The notes under the pieces were generated by a model. That model was not told the DNA's origin, made no database searches, and saw only the letters and a list, made by a program, of their open reading frames with translations. The translations under genes were made by a program, and so were the position numbers. Shown here one piece after another: positions 8,542 through 16,091 of a stretch of DNA of 64,000 nt. The stretch is from an uncultured Desulfobacterales bacterium (GTDB lineage: Bacteria > Desulfobacterota > Desulfobacteria > Desulfobacterales > SpSt-501): NCBI GenBank assembly GCA_938048455.1, contig CALIUY010000012.1:62001-126000 (forward strand), in the 5' to 3' direction. The first letter of the stretch is position 1; every line of letters starts with the position of its first letter.

Positions 8542-8808
8542 ATGGTCAAGTACAACCTGAAAACGCTGATCGCCGAGAAAAAACGCCGCGAAAACCGCAA
8601 TATCACCTACCGCGAGATCTCCAGCCGGACCGGGATCTCCAAGGTCACGCTCTCGAAGATCGCGCGCAAGCCGGGCTACAACACCGCCGTCAGCATCGTC
8701 GAGAAGCTCTGCTTGTACTTCAAGTGCAGCCCCAATGACCTGATCACCATCGTCCCCGATCTCGCCGAAGAACACCGGCAGGAAATCGAGAAAGCCCGGC
8801 AGGACTGA
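8542..8808 (+). CDS. Small Xre/Cro-type HTH regulator
   Basis: 88 aa. A single helix-turn-helix domain fills most of the protein: NITYREISSRTGISKVTLSK is the HTH, followed by a helix with SIVEKLCLYFKCSPNDLITI, the typical end of the Cro/CI (YozG-like) fold. The C-terminal tail is charged. It stands alone between the TRAP operon and uppP, 120 nt after one and 111 nt before the other, on the same strand. Targets are unknown. A GC-rich hairpin (GAGGGGG...TCCCCCTC, about 8444-8465) precedes it but lacks a T-run. Confidence 0.85.
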   Translation: MVKYNLKTLIAEKKRRENRNITYREISSRTGISKVTLSKIARKPGYNTAVSIVEKLCLYFKCSPNDLITIVPDLAEEHRQEIEKARQD

Positions 8809-8919
8809 GGTCCGGAAGTCTCGGGGTGCGGCCGTCCGGAAGGCGGGCCCGCGGCGCCTCAACGGCTGAAGCTGCGGCGGGAGGCCCGCCTCTCTTGCGA
8901 CGAGTCAAGGAAAAGGATC

Positions 8920-9738
8920 GTGCAGGAGCTCAGGGTTCTCGCCAAGGCGGCCCTCCTGGGGATCGTCGAGGGGGTTACCGAATTCATCCCCGTCTCCTCG
9001 ACGGGGCACCTTATCCTCACGCGGGATCTTCTCGGATTCGAGGGCCCCAAGGAAAACGCCTTCATCGTCATCATCCAGTTCGGGGCCATTTTGGCCGTCC
9101 TCTGGCTCTACCGGGGAAAGTTTCTTCACGTGCTCCAAAACCTCGGGCGCGACGCGGGGGCCCGTCGACTGCTGTTCAATCTGGGGTTGGGAACCTTGCC
9201 GGCCGTGGTGATCGGGCTGCCCACGGAGCGGTGGATCGAGGCTCATCTTTTCCGTCCGATTCCGGTGGCGCTGGCCTTCGCGGCGGGAGGGGCGGCGATC
9301 CTCTGGGTGGAGGCGCGCCGGCGCAAGCCGGCGGTGCCCGGCGTGGACGAAATCCCGCTCGGCACGGCTCTCGGCGTGGGCCTTTTCCAGGTGCTCGCGA
9401 TCGTCTTCCCCGGCATTTCGCGCTCGGGGGCGACGATCGTCGGCGGGCTTCTCCTCGGCCTGTCACGCACCGCCGCCGCCGAATTCTCCTTCTTTCTCGC
9501 GATTCCCGCTCTTCTCGGGGCCTCGATCGTCAAGTACCGCAACGTGGAGCACCTGCTCACGCTCCAGGATCTGCCTTTTTTCGCCGTGGGCTTTTTCGTC
9601 TCCTTTCTTTCGGCGATGATCGTGATCCGCGGCTTTCTCGCCTACGTTTCCCGCCGAAGCTTCGCCCCCTTCGCCTGGTACCGTATCGCTTTCGGGGCGC
9701 TGCTGCTTTTTTACTATTGGGGCGAGGGCACGTTCTGA
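8920..9738 (+). CDS. uppP: Undecaprenyl-diphosphatase (BacA/UppP)
   Basis: 272 aa, normal length. GTG start with AAGGAAAAGG upstream. It is a polytopic membrane protein with both signature motifs: EGVTEFIPVSSTGHL near the N-terminus and FPGISRSGATIVGG in the middle, which supply the catalytic Glu, Ser and Arg. It dephosphorylates undecaprenyl diphosphate at the outer face of the inner membrane, recycling the lipid carrier for peptidoglycan and other envelope polymers, and gives low-level bacitracin resistance in known cases. The 3' end overlaps the end of the convergent hydrolase gene by 25 nt. Confidence 0.96.
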   Translation: MQELRVLAKAALLGIVEGVTEFIPVSSTGHLILTRDLLGFEGPKENAFIVIIQFGAILAVLWLYRGKFLHVLQNLGRDAGARRLLFNLGLGTLPAVVIGLPTERWIEAHLFRPIPVALAFAAGGAAILWVEARRRKPAVPGVDEIPLGTALGVGLFQVLAIVFPGISRSGATIVGGLLLGLSRTAAAEFSFFLAIPALLGASIVKYRNVEHLLTLQDLPFFAVGFFVSFLSAMIVIRGFLAYVSRRSFAPFAWYRIAFGALLLFYYWGEGTF

Positions 9739-10688
9739 GGTCGAGTCGGCGGGACACTCCGCGCCCCGGATCCGCTTCCCTCCAGCCAGTCGCCGAGCAT
9801 CCGGCTGTAGCGCTCGGGTTCGCTCAGAAAGGGAAAATGGCCGCCCTGCGGAAAGACGCACACGGCGGCCGCGGGGTAGGCCCGGCGCAGCGCCTCGCGG
9901 AGCGGGGCGTCGACGAGGGGGTCGTTTGCGGACTCGGCCACCAGGCAGGCAATGGCGGCGTGGGCGAGATCGGGGGGAGCGAAGGCCCGGCTCAGGCAGG
10001 AAAGCCGCGCCAGCACGTGCGCCTTGCGGATCGCACCGCAGGTCTGCTCGACGAGGTAGGCCTCCACGAGGGCCGCCCCCGGGCCGGCGGCCGGCGAAAG
10101 CAGGCGCCGGGCGTTACGGCGCATGCCGGCCAGAATCGCCCATTCCGGCACCCACGGGAGCAACCGCCGCCCGCGCCGCGCCAGAGCCGCGATCCGTGAG
10201 TCCGGCGGGAAGCTGTTTCCGAGAACCAAGCTCCGCACGCGCTCGGGGGCACGCGAAGCGAGGAACTGGGCGAGAACCCCGCCCATCGAGCTTCCCACGA
10301 AGTGGGCGCGCGCGATGCCTTCGCCGTCGAGCAGGGCGAGGATCCCGGCACCGAGCGCCTCCCAGCTGCCGAGCGGGGGGTAGCTCGGGGCAAGACAGCG
10401 AAAGCGCCCGCTCAGCGCCTCCATCGGCAGAAACCAGGCGTCCGCGGAAGCCCCCAGTCCGTGAAGGAAAACCAGGGCTTCGTCGCCCGCGCCGACCTCG
10501 GCGAATTCCCAGAGCGTTCCGGAAACGATCCGGTGCTTCAGGTTTCGGCGCCGAAAGGCGGTAAGGCGCGTGGCAACAGTCTCGGGCACCGCCGAGTACA
10601 AAGCGCGGAACGAGGGACGGGGGAGGGGGAAGGCGTAGATCCCCAACAGCATCAGGGCTAAGGCGGCGGCGCAGGCGACGGCGGACAT
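9714..10688 (-). CDS. Alpha/beta hydrolase with N-terminal membrane anchor
   Basis: 324 aa from ATG 10688, chosen because it begins a hydrophobic N-terminal segment (MSAVACAAALALMLLGIYAF) that looks like a signal anchor or signal peptide. The alpha/beta-hydrolase core is clear: oxyanion loop VFLHGLGAS, nucleophile elbow FVGSSMGGVLAQ (Ser), acid near ESANDPLVD and His in FPQGGHFPFLSEPE. The remaining sequence matches the esterase/lipase/haloperoxidase-like branch only broadly, so the substrate cannot be named. It is convergent with uppP, with a 25-nt overlap, and divergent from the large pseudokinase gene. Confidence 0.82.
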   Translation of the reverse strand: MSAVACAAALALMLLGIYAFPLPRPSFRALYSAVPETVATRLTAFRRRNLKHRIVSGTLWEFAEVGAGDEALVFLHGLGASADAWFLPMEALSGRFRCLAPSYPPLGSWEALGAGILALLDGEGIARAHFVGSSMGGVLAQFLASRAPERVRSLVLGNSFPPDSRIAALARRGRRLLPWVPEWAILAGMRRNARRLLSPAAGPGAALVEAYLVEQTCGAIRKAHVLARLSCLSRAFAPPDLAHAAIACLVAESANDPLVDAPLREALRRAYPAAAVCVFPQGGHFPFLSEPERYSRMLGDWLEGSGSGARSVPPTRPQNVPSPQ

Positions 10689-10875
10689 CCGTGCTTGCCT
10701 TTCTCGGAAAGAAAACGGGGATCCCTTCGAATTATGGGCGGTTCCGCCGGCCTCCGTCAACCGCTCCGCCGCTTTCCTTCGCCGAACGCTGGCCAAGGGG
10801 GTGCAGCTGTGATAAAGGAAAACCGGGAAGAAAGCCTTTTCCCCTTTGCCTTCCCCGGCCGCGGGAGGCCTCCGC

Positions 10876-13800
10876 ATGAAACGTTGCCCCCGATGCGACC
10901 AGCCCGTCGCCGAGGCGATCGCCGCCTGCCCCGCCTGCGGCCAGGATCTCCGCCCCCGGCGCGAATTCATCGATGACTACCGCATCGTCGATGTGCTGCA
11001 CGAGGGCTACGCGAGCCTGTTGTGCCGTGCGCTTCGCGAACGCACCTCCGAGCCGGTGATGATCCGGCTGTTCACGCCGCAATCCGGCGTGAACGAAGAA
11101 ATCGCCTCCCGGCTGCAGCGCGAGATCGAAAAACTGCAGAGCCTGCCGGCTGCGGGGCTCGTGCGCCACCACGCCATCCGCCGCTCGTCGGACGGACTCT
11201 GGTACCGGATCAGCGAGTGGGTCGACGCCGAAAGCTGGGGCACGCTGCTCGCCTCGGGAAGGCTCCAGGACCTGGGAACGCTTCTCGACCTCTTTGTCCA
11301 GACGGCCGAGACGCTCGCCACCCTCCATGCCCACGGGCACTTCATCCCCCACCTGATTTTGAACGATCTCCTGGCCGTCTCGCTTCCCGACGGCCGCTTG
11401 GAGGTCCGGATCGACTACAAGCTTTCACGCTTCATCGACCCGCGCCTCGACCGCCCCGCGCCCATGCTCCGCCGGCTGCTCGAGCGTCACCCCGACATCC
11501 GGGGCGGCCGGCCGCTCGATTTCCGCAGCGACATCTGGTCGCTTGGCAAGATCTTCGTCGAACTGCTCGCCGGGGATCTCGAGGTCGAAAACCCCGAGGC
11601 GAAGGTCGACGAACTGGAGATGCCCCACGATCTGGCCGTGTTGCTGCGGGTGATGCTGGCCGAAGACCCGGATCTCCGGCCCCAGTCCATGGCCGAGATC
11701 GCCGCCTCCCTGCGACGGATCCGCGAGGGTCTCGGCCGCGTCCCCGTCGCGGCGCCCTCGTCTGTGCCGCGGCGGGGACGCCGTCGCCGGATCGTGGCCG
11801 CCGCGGCGCTTCTGCTGGTTGTCGCGGCTGCAGCCTGGTTCGCTCTGCGCGAGCTCGGGCGCGATACCGAGGCCGTACTCGAAGGATACGCGAATCGCTA
11901 CGCGCGTTCGGTCGGCTTCGTCCTTGTGGATTACTGGATCGAGTCGCAAGGCGAGAGGCTCTTCCGCAACGTCTCCGAGGGGACCGCCTTTCTCGTGGAT
12001 GCTGCGGGCTATCTGCTCACCAGCCGCCACGTGGTCTGCCCCTGGCTCGAAGACCCGCGCTTCGATGCCGTGGTGCGCTACGCCCGCGACCGGGGGATCG
12101 AGATCCGACTGGGGTACCGCCTTTACCTTTGGTTCGAGGGGGAGCGGGCGTTCAACCTCGCCGGCCGCCTGATCGAGAACCCGGATCTGTCGGACATCTA
12201 TTTTCTCGAGAACGCTTACTCGGTCGACGGTCCCCGGCGGATCGAGATCGCCGGAGTCGGCCGCCCGCCGCTGCGCACGCGCCAGCTGCTGCGCTCCCCC
12301 CTAAAGGACGATTTCGCCGTCATCCGCGTCGATCCCCTGCCGCCGGGGCTGCAGCCCCTGCCGCTCGACCCGGAGCTCGATCCCCGAAAGCTTCCCAAGC
12401 TGAAGCGCGTCATCGCCCTGGGCTTTCCGCTGGGCAGCCGCACCCAGGTCGATACCGTGAATGCGAGCGTGGTCCGCGGCAACGTGCGACGAGCCTTCGA
12501 GACCATGTTCCAGATCGACGCCTCGCTCCACGGCGGCAACAGCGGCGGACCGGTCATCGACGAGCACGGTCGGGTCATCGGGATCGTCTCCGCCGTGGCC
12601 GTCGATTTCACCCAAGGGCTCGTTCCCATGGTGACCCCGGTCTGGGACATCGGGCTGATCCTGCCGATCCCGCAGGCCGTACGCTTGCTGCTCGATCTCA
12701 AGGCCGGAGGGGTCAAGTGGAACGGAGTGCCCGATTTCGCCATCGAGGCGAGCGTGGCGGAGATCCGCGGCGCGGCCGAGGCGGGACGCTGGGTCGAGGC
12801 CCGGGCGCTCGCCGACGAAAAACTCGGCCGCAGCCTGCAGCCGGAGCTGGTCGCCGCCTCCGGCGTGCTGCACCTGGCGACCGGAAATTTCCGCGGGGCG
12901 CGCGAGCGTTTCCGGCAGGCGCTTTCGCTCGACCCCGAAGACGACGCGGCGCGCTGGATGCTGGTGCTGCTCGACCGCCTGGCGGGTTGGCGCGAAGCCG
13001 AGGCCGAACGCCGCCGCCTCGAAGGCGCGGATTGGAAGAGCCCGGCCGAGTTCCAGGGCTATCTGGTGCGCGTACTCAAGGGAGGCGAAGACCTGCCGGC
13101 CGCCCTGGAGGGCTGGACGACGGCCGGGGAAAAGGCCTGGCTCTATTTTCTCGCGGGGATTCTCGAGCTCGAGCGCGCTCGCCCCGCGACCGCCGAGGAT
13201 CATCTGGAGACGGCGTTGAAGGCGGTCGAGCTGGAAAGCTGGGAGCGGTTCCTCATTCGGGCCAAGCTCGAAGAGGTGCGCAAACTCCGTCGCCGCGGGT
13301 TCACCGCCGATGCGGAGCGCACCGCCCACCGGCGCCGCACCGAGCGGTTCGAAGAGGAGCTCTCCCGCCTGGAGGCGGAGAAGAAACGACGCCGCCCGGA
13401 GCTTGCCTCGATGCGCGCCCGGCTGGCCTACAGCGGACTGCCGCATGACGAGAAGCGCACCCTCCTTGCCGCGCTCTACGCCGCCGAGCCCGAGAACCGG
13501 CAAGCGCTCGGCGCGCTGGCCTTCGCGGCGGCGGCCGCGGAGGCTTTCGAGGAGGCGCTCACGCACGGCCGCGCTTTTCTGGAAAGCGGAGTGCGCGAAA
13601 ACGCCCTGCGGATGAGCTTGGGGCTGCTGGAGGCGGGGATCCTGCGCCGCCTGGGACGCGAGGAAGAGGCGCGCACCCGGCTTGCCGGCTTTCTGGAACG
13701 CACGCGGGATCCTTTCTTTGATGCCGTGGCCGAGACGTTGCTCGGGCGGAAGCCCGAGGAGGCGCTGCGTGCCCAGGCGGGGGATGTCCCCGAGCAGGTG

Positions 13801-13962
13801 CTCGTCGCCTTTACGGCGGCCGGCTTTTGGGCCGAGGGCGCCGGGGATCGAAAAGCCGCCGGGCGTTTCTACCGCGATGCGATCGGCTCTTTCCTCGACA
13901 CTTGGGTCGAGTACGACTTCGCGCTGGAGCGCATCCGCCGGTTCAGGCGCGCGGAGGATTGA
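10876..13962 (+). CDS. Zinc ribbon - pseudokinase - TM - HtrA-like protease - TPR fusion
   Basis: 1,028 aa; ATG 10876 follows GGGAGG. Residues 3-22 hold a CxxC...CxxC zinc ribbon (CPRCD, CPACG). Residues about 34-290 follow the Ser/Thr kinase fold (alpha-C Glu in EIEKLQSL, DIWSLGKIFVELLAG near 218-232), but the VAIK Lys is Arg64, the HRD region reads HFIPHL with no Asp at the usual place, and DFG is D180-Y-K. This looks like a pseudokinase. A membrane segment spans about 306-324. Residues about 345-600 are a trypsin/HtrA-like protease with an apparent triad: His385 (LTSRHVV), Asp478 or Asp479 (KDDFAVIRVD) and Ser556 (HGGNSGGP). From about 620 to the end are helical TPR-like repeats rich in Ala, Glu and Arg. 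The protease would be outside the inner membrane and the kinase-like part inside, so it may transmit a signal across the membrane. The role is inference. Confidence 0.85.
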   Translation: MKRCPRCDQPVAEAIAACPACGQDLRPRREFIDDYRIVDVLHEGYASLLCRALRERTSEPVMIRLFTPQSGVNEEIASRLQREIEKLQSLPAAGLVRHHAIRRSSDGLWYRISEWVDAESWGTLLASGRLQDLGTLLDLFVQTAETLATLHAHGHFIPHLILNDLLAVSLPDGRLEVRIDYKLSRFIDPRLDRPAPMLRRLLERHPDIRGGRPLDFRSDIWSLGKIFVELLAGDLEVENPEAKVDELEMPHDLAVLLRVMLAEDPDLRPQSMAEIAASLRRIREGLGRVPVAAPSSVPRRGRRRRIVAAAALLLVVAAAAWFALRELGRDTEAVLEGYANRYARSVGFVLVDYWIESQGERLFRNVSEGTAFLVDAAGYLLTSRHVVCPWLEDPRFDAVVRYARDRGIEIRLGYRLYLWFEGERAFNLAGRLIENPDLSDIYFLENAYSVDGPRRIEIAGVGRPPLRTRQLLRSPLKDDFAVIRVDPLPPGLQPLPLDPELDPRKLPKLKRVIALGFPLGSRTQVDTVNASVVRGNVRRAFETMFQIDASLHGGNSGGPVIDEHGRVIGIVSAVAVDFTQGLVPMVTPVWDIGLILPIPQAVRLLLDLKAGGVKWNGVPDFAIEASVAEIRGAAEAGRWVEARALADEKLGRSLQPELVAASGVLHLATGNFRGARERFRQALSLDPEDDAARWMLVLLDRLAGWREAEAERRRLEGADWKSPAEFQGYLVRVLKGGEDLPAALEGWTTAGEKAWLYFLAGILELERARPATAEDHLETALKAVELESWERFLIRAKLEEVRKLRRRGFTADAERTAHRRRTERFEEELSRLEAEKKRRRPELASMRARLAYSGLPHDEKRTLLAALYAAEPENRQALGALAFAAAAAEAFEEALTHGRAFLESGVRENALRMSLGLLEAGILRRLGREEEARTRLAGFLERTRDPFFDAVAETLLGRKPEEALRAQAGDVPEQVLVAFTAAGFWAEGAGDRKAAGRFYRDAIGSFLDTWVEYDFALERIRRFRRAED

Positions 13963-14047
13963 AGCCCCCGGCGGAAAAAGGGCGTGTCCGGATTCCACGT
14001 CGGGATGTTTCAACGACGCGCGCGGCATTTCGGTCAAGGAGCGGAGG

Positions 14048-14395
14048 ATGAAAAAAGTGGTCTTGGTCGCCTTCAACGGCGAGCCGATGTGTTTTGTGCA
14101 TGTGCTCTTGAACGCGCTGGACATGAAGGCGAGAGGATTCGAGGTGCGGCTCGTGATCGAAGGGGCGGCCACGCGCCTGATCGGAGAGCTCGACCTCCCG
14201 GAGCGGCCCTTCTCCGGGCTCTATCGTCGGGTGCGGGAGCAGTCGCTGGTCGATTGCGTCTGCCAGGCCTGCGCGACGAAGACCGGGTCACTGGAAGAGG
14301 CCCGGCGTCAGGGCCTGCCGCTCTGCGCCGAGATGGACGGCCACCCCAGTTTGGGGCGATACCTGGAAGCAGACTGGGAGGTGATCTCCTTCTGA
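14048..14395 (+). CDS. DsrE/DsrF-like small protein
   Basis: 115 aa; GGAGCGGAGG precedes ATG 14048. The alpha/beta pattern KKVVLVAFNGEPMCFVHVLL...FEVRLVIEGAA matches the DsrE-like sulfur-relay superfamily. It carries a Cys-rich segment VDCVCQACATKTG, where DsrE relatives often have a functional Cys. DsrE-type proteins pass persulfide sulfur between partners, or have unknown roles when alone, as here. No sulfur-oxidation or sulfite-reductase genes are adjacent. The gene lies 85 nt after the large fusion gene on the same strand and could be co-transcribed with it. Confidence 0.65.
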   Translation: MKKVVLVAFNGEPMCFVHVLLNALDMKARGFEVRLVIEGAATRLIGELDLPERPFSGLYRRVREQSLVDCVCQACATKTGSLEEARRQGLPLCAEMDGHPSLGRYLEADWEVISF

Positions 14396-14416
14396 GGCCC
14401 GCGCCCTCGTTTTTTC

Positions 14417-14445
14417 TTGACGTGAAGGTTTTTCATCACTACATT
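14417..14445 (+). promoter_or_regulatory. Sigma70-type promoter of the cold-shock leader
   Basis: TTGACG (14417-14422) and TACATT (14440-14445) are 17 bp apart in an AT-rich gap just after the DsrE-like gene. Transcription would start near 14452, giving a leader of about 150 nt before the cold-shock gene. Confidence 0.6.
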
Positions 14446-14454
14446 ATCCCCATT

Positions 14455-14473
14455 CTGCTCTTGCAAAGAGCAG
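14455..14473 (+). promoter_or_regulatory. Leader stem-loop
   Basis: CTGCTCTT (14455-14462) pairs perfectly with AAGAGCAG (14466-14473) across a GCA loop. It would lie at the very 5' end of the RNA started by the promoter at 14417, where such a hairpin could stabilise the transcript or fold differently with temperature. Confidence 0.55.
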
Positions 14474-14489
14474 GATTCGAAAAGGTTGG

Positions 14490-14561
14490 ATGAAAACATT
14501 TTGCAGCGTGGGGAAAGCCGCCACTCTTCAAAGTGTGGCGGCTTTTTTGCTGTCGTCGTAA
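14490..14561 (+). CDS. Possible leader ORF across the cold-shock terminator
   Basis: This 23-codon frame runs from ATG 14490 to TAA 14559-14561, with AAAAGG a few bases upstream. It begins MKTFCSVGKAA and ends in a hydrophobic stretch. It spans the whole terminator hairpin at 14515-14548, so a ribosome translating it would melt that hairpin. There is no homology evidence that the peptide is made, and the frame could be chance. Confidence 0.3.
   Translation: MKTFCSVGKAATLQSVAAFLLSS
14515..14548 (+). terminator. Intrinsic terminator in the cold-shock leader
   Basis: AAGCCGCCAC (14515-14524) pairs perfectly with GTGGCGGCTT (14535-14544), followed directly by a T-run to 14548. It lies between the promoter at 14417 and the cold-shock ribosome binding site at 14585. 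It could therefore end a small RNA of about 100 nt or act as an attenuator for the gene. Confidence 0.8.
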
Positions 14562-14600
14562 TCCGCCTTTGAAAATTCTGAAGAAAGGAGGATGGCGACG

Positions 14601-14801
14601 ATGATGCAAGGTAAAGTGAAGTGGTTCAACGAGCGCAAAGGCTTCGGTTTCATCGAGGCCGAAGACGGAAACGACGTGTTCGTCCATTTCAGTGCCATCG
14701 AAGGCAGCGGTTTCCGAACGCTCCAGGATGGCCAGCCTGTCCGCTTTGACGTGCAGAGCGGCCCCAAGGGCCTCTCCGCGGTCAATGTCCAGGCGGTGTA
14801 A
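14601..14801 (+). CDS. cspA: Cold-shock protein (CspA family)
   Basis: 66 aa. ATG 14601 is chosen because AAGGAGG (14585-14591) lies 9 nt upstream; an in-frame ATG at 14592 abuts that site directly. The cold-shock domain is complete: [16 protein letters not shown] holds RNP1 and DVFVHFSAI holds RNP2, with the usual C-terminal strand [10 protein letters not shown]. It is a single-stranded nucleic-acid-binding chaperone that melts RNA structure, in the cytoplasm. Its leader has a promoter, a 5' stem-loop and a strong terminator, so expression is probably controlled after initiation. The next gene encodes an RRM protein, so two RNA-binding proteins are adjacent. Confidence 0.95.
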   Translation: MMQGKVKWFNERKGFGFIEAEDGNDVFVHFSAIEGSGFRTLQDGQPVRFDVQSGPKGLSAVNVQAV

Positions 14802-14815
14802 TCTCTCTTACGTTT

Positions 14816-14843
14816 GCGGCGCCTTCCTGCGGGAAGGCGCCGC
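14816..14843 (+). terminator. Terminator-like hairpin after cspA
   Basis: GCGGCGCCTTCC (14816-14827) pairs perfectly over 12 bp with GGAAGGCGCCGC (14832-14843) across a 4-base loop. No T-run follows, so it may protect the 3' end of the cspA transcript or act as a weak terminator before the RRM gene. Confidence 0.55.
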
Positions 14844-14931
14844 ATCCTCGAATCCACCTCCGTTTTTCCCCGATCTTCCCGGGGGTCCGGCCCACGCTCG
14901 CCGTCGGACTCCGACCCAGAAAGGCATCCGC

Positions 14932-15273
14932 ATGAACAAACGGCTCTACATCGGCAATCTGGCGGCGGAAATCACCGCCAACGATCTCACGCACAATTTT
15001 TCCACCGTCGGCACCGTGGTCTCGGCGGTGATCATCAAGGAACGTTATTCCAACCAGAGCAAGGGCTTCGGCTTCGTCGAGATGGGAAGCGAAGAGGAAG
15101 CGCGCCAGGCGATCGAAACCTTCAACGGCGGGGAGCTTCAGGGAAGGAAAATCATCGTCAGCGAGGCGCGCGAGCCGCGCCGCGACGGCGAAAACGGCCG
15201 TCCCGGCGGCTTCGGCCGCGGCCCGCAAGGCGGCGGGGGACGGGGCGGCTTCGGCCGCGGGGGGCGCTTCTGA
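14932..15273 (+). CDS. RRM-type RNA-binding protein
   Basis: 113 aa; AGAAAGG lies 9 nt before ATG 14932. One RNA-recognition motif fills residues about 4-80: RNP2 is LYIGNL (5-10) and RNP1 is KGFGFVEM (44-51), both with the aromatic residues that stack on RNA. A Gly/Arg-rich tail follows (residues about 85-113, with repeats of GFGRG type). This single-RRM plus glycine tail layout is that of bacterial and cyanobacterial Rbp proteins, some of which respond to cold. It lies just after cspA, in keeping with a stress-related RNA role. Targets unknown. Confidence 0.93.
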   Translation: MNKRLYIGNLAAEITANDLTHNFSTVGTVVSAVIIKERYSNQSKGFGFVEMGSEEEARQAIETFNGGELQGRKIIVSEAREPRRDGENGRPGGFGRGPQGGGGRGGFGRGGRF

Positions 15274-15274
15274 A

Positions 15275-15799
15275 TTATTTTCGGAGCAGCCGGCGGATCT
15301 CGGGGACGGAGAGGTTGCTGGCGACCACCCGCCATTCCCCCTCCGGAGTGCATAACCCGCGCAGACGGCCGCTTCTCAACCACTCGCGGACCCCTCGGAC
15401 GGTGAGATAGGTCATGGCGGCGAACTCCTCCACGGAGTAATTCGCTTCCCCCGCCGGGGACGCTTCCTGGGGCGGCACGCCTTCGGCGGAAACCTCGGAA
15501 AAAGCCTCCTCCGCGGGCGCCGCTGCGGCTTTGGCCGTCGGGCTGGAGCGGGTGCCGGCTTCCGCTGTCGTCCTCCCGCCGGTTCGGCGCACGGGGCCTC
15601 GACCCTTTTCTTTTTTCCCTTTGCCCGCCAGCTCGCGTACGGCCCCCGCGTCGAGCTGGGAAGCGGGGATTTTCCAGGATTTTCCCTCCTTGCGGGCACG
15701 CAGTTTTCCTTCACGGATCAGACGCGTGACGACCGTGGCGGGGATTCCGGCCGCTCGCGAGAACTCCGCCGTGGTCATGCTTTCCCTTTGTCTGGCCAT
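15275..15799 (-). CDS. Protein with two MerR/excisionase-like HTH domains
   Basis: 174 aa, with ATG 15799 preferred and ATG 15778 possible. Residues about 8-50 (MTTAEFSRAAGIPATVVTRL...SWKIPASQLD) form a winged-helix domain of the HTH_17/excisionase kind. A low-complexity Ala/Pro/Gly linker spans about 55-118. A second copy follows at 119-170 (YSVEEFAAMTYLTVRGVREWL...EWRVVASNLSVPEI). Each domain ends with the tryptophan-containing wing. Two DNA-binding heads on a flexible linker could bridge two sites. It is convergent with the RRM gene, with one base between the stops. No mobile-element genes are nearby, so a true excisionase role is unlikely. Confidence 0.72.
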   Translation of the reverse strand: MARQRESMTTAEFSRAAGIPATVVTRLIREGKLRARKEGKSWKIPASQLDAGAVRELAGKGKKEKGRGPVRRTGGRTTAEAGTRSSPTAKAAAAPAEEAFSEVSAEGVPPQEASPAGEANYSVEEFAAMTYLTVRGVREWLRSGRLRGLCTPEGEWRVVASNLSVPEIRRLLRK

Positions 15800-16091
15800 G
15801 GGTGCGTCCTCTCTTGCCGGGTTTCTGAGGTTTGAAACACCGATTCGGATTTCTCGATCGGTTTAGCCGACTTTTTCCTCGGCGTAAACCCTCGGGTTTT
15901 CTCGTCTTCCCCCAAGGCCCGACGGCTTAGAAGAGGAGCGCCGCTCCCCCTCTTTCTCCCTCGCTTTGCGCAGATCGGCTTTCTGTGAAAAAATAGCCCC
16001 GCCGAAGAGGACCGGCCTCTTTTCGCGCGGGGAAATGGATTCCGGGGGGTCACACCGGGGATCGCCGCGAGAAGATCCGGGCGAGGGCCAC

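Noticed and set aside
14511-14521. 11-nt GGGAAAGCCGC shared by the cold-shock leader and the 52.6 kb leader
   Set aside because: In the second locus (52612-52622) it lies between -35 and -10 and would not be in the RNA. In GC-rich DNA a match of this size is likely chance.
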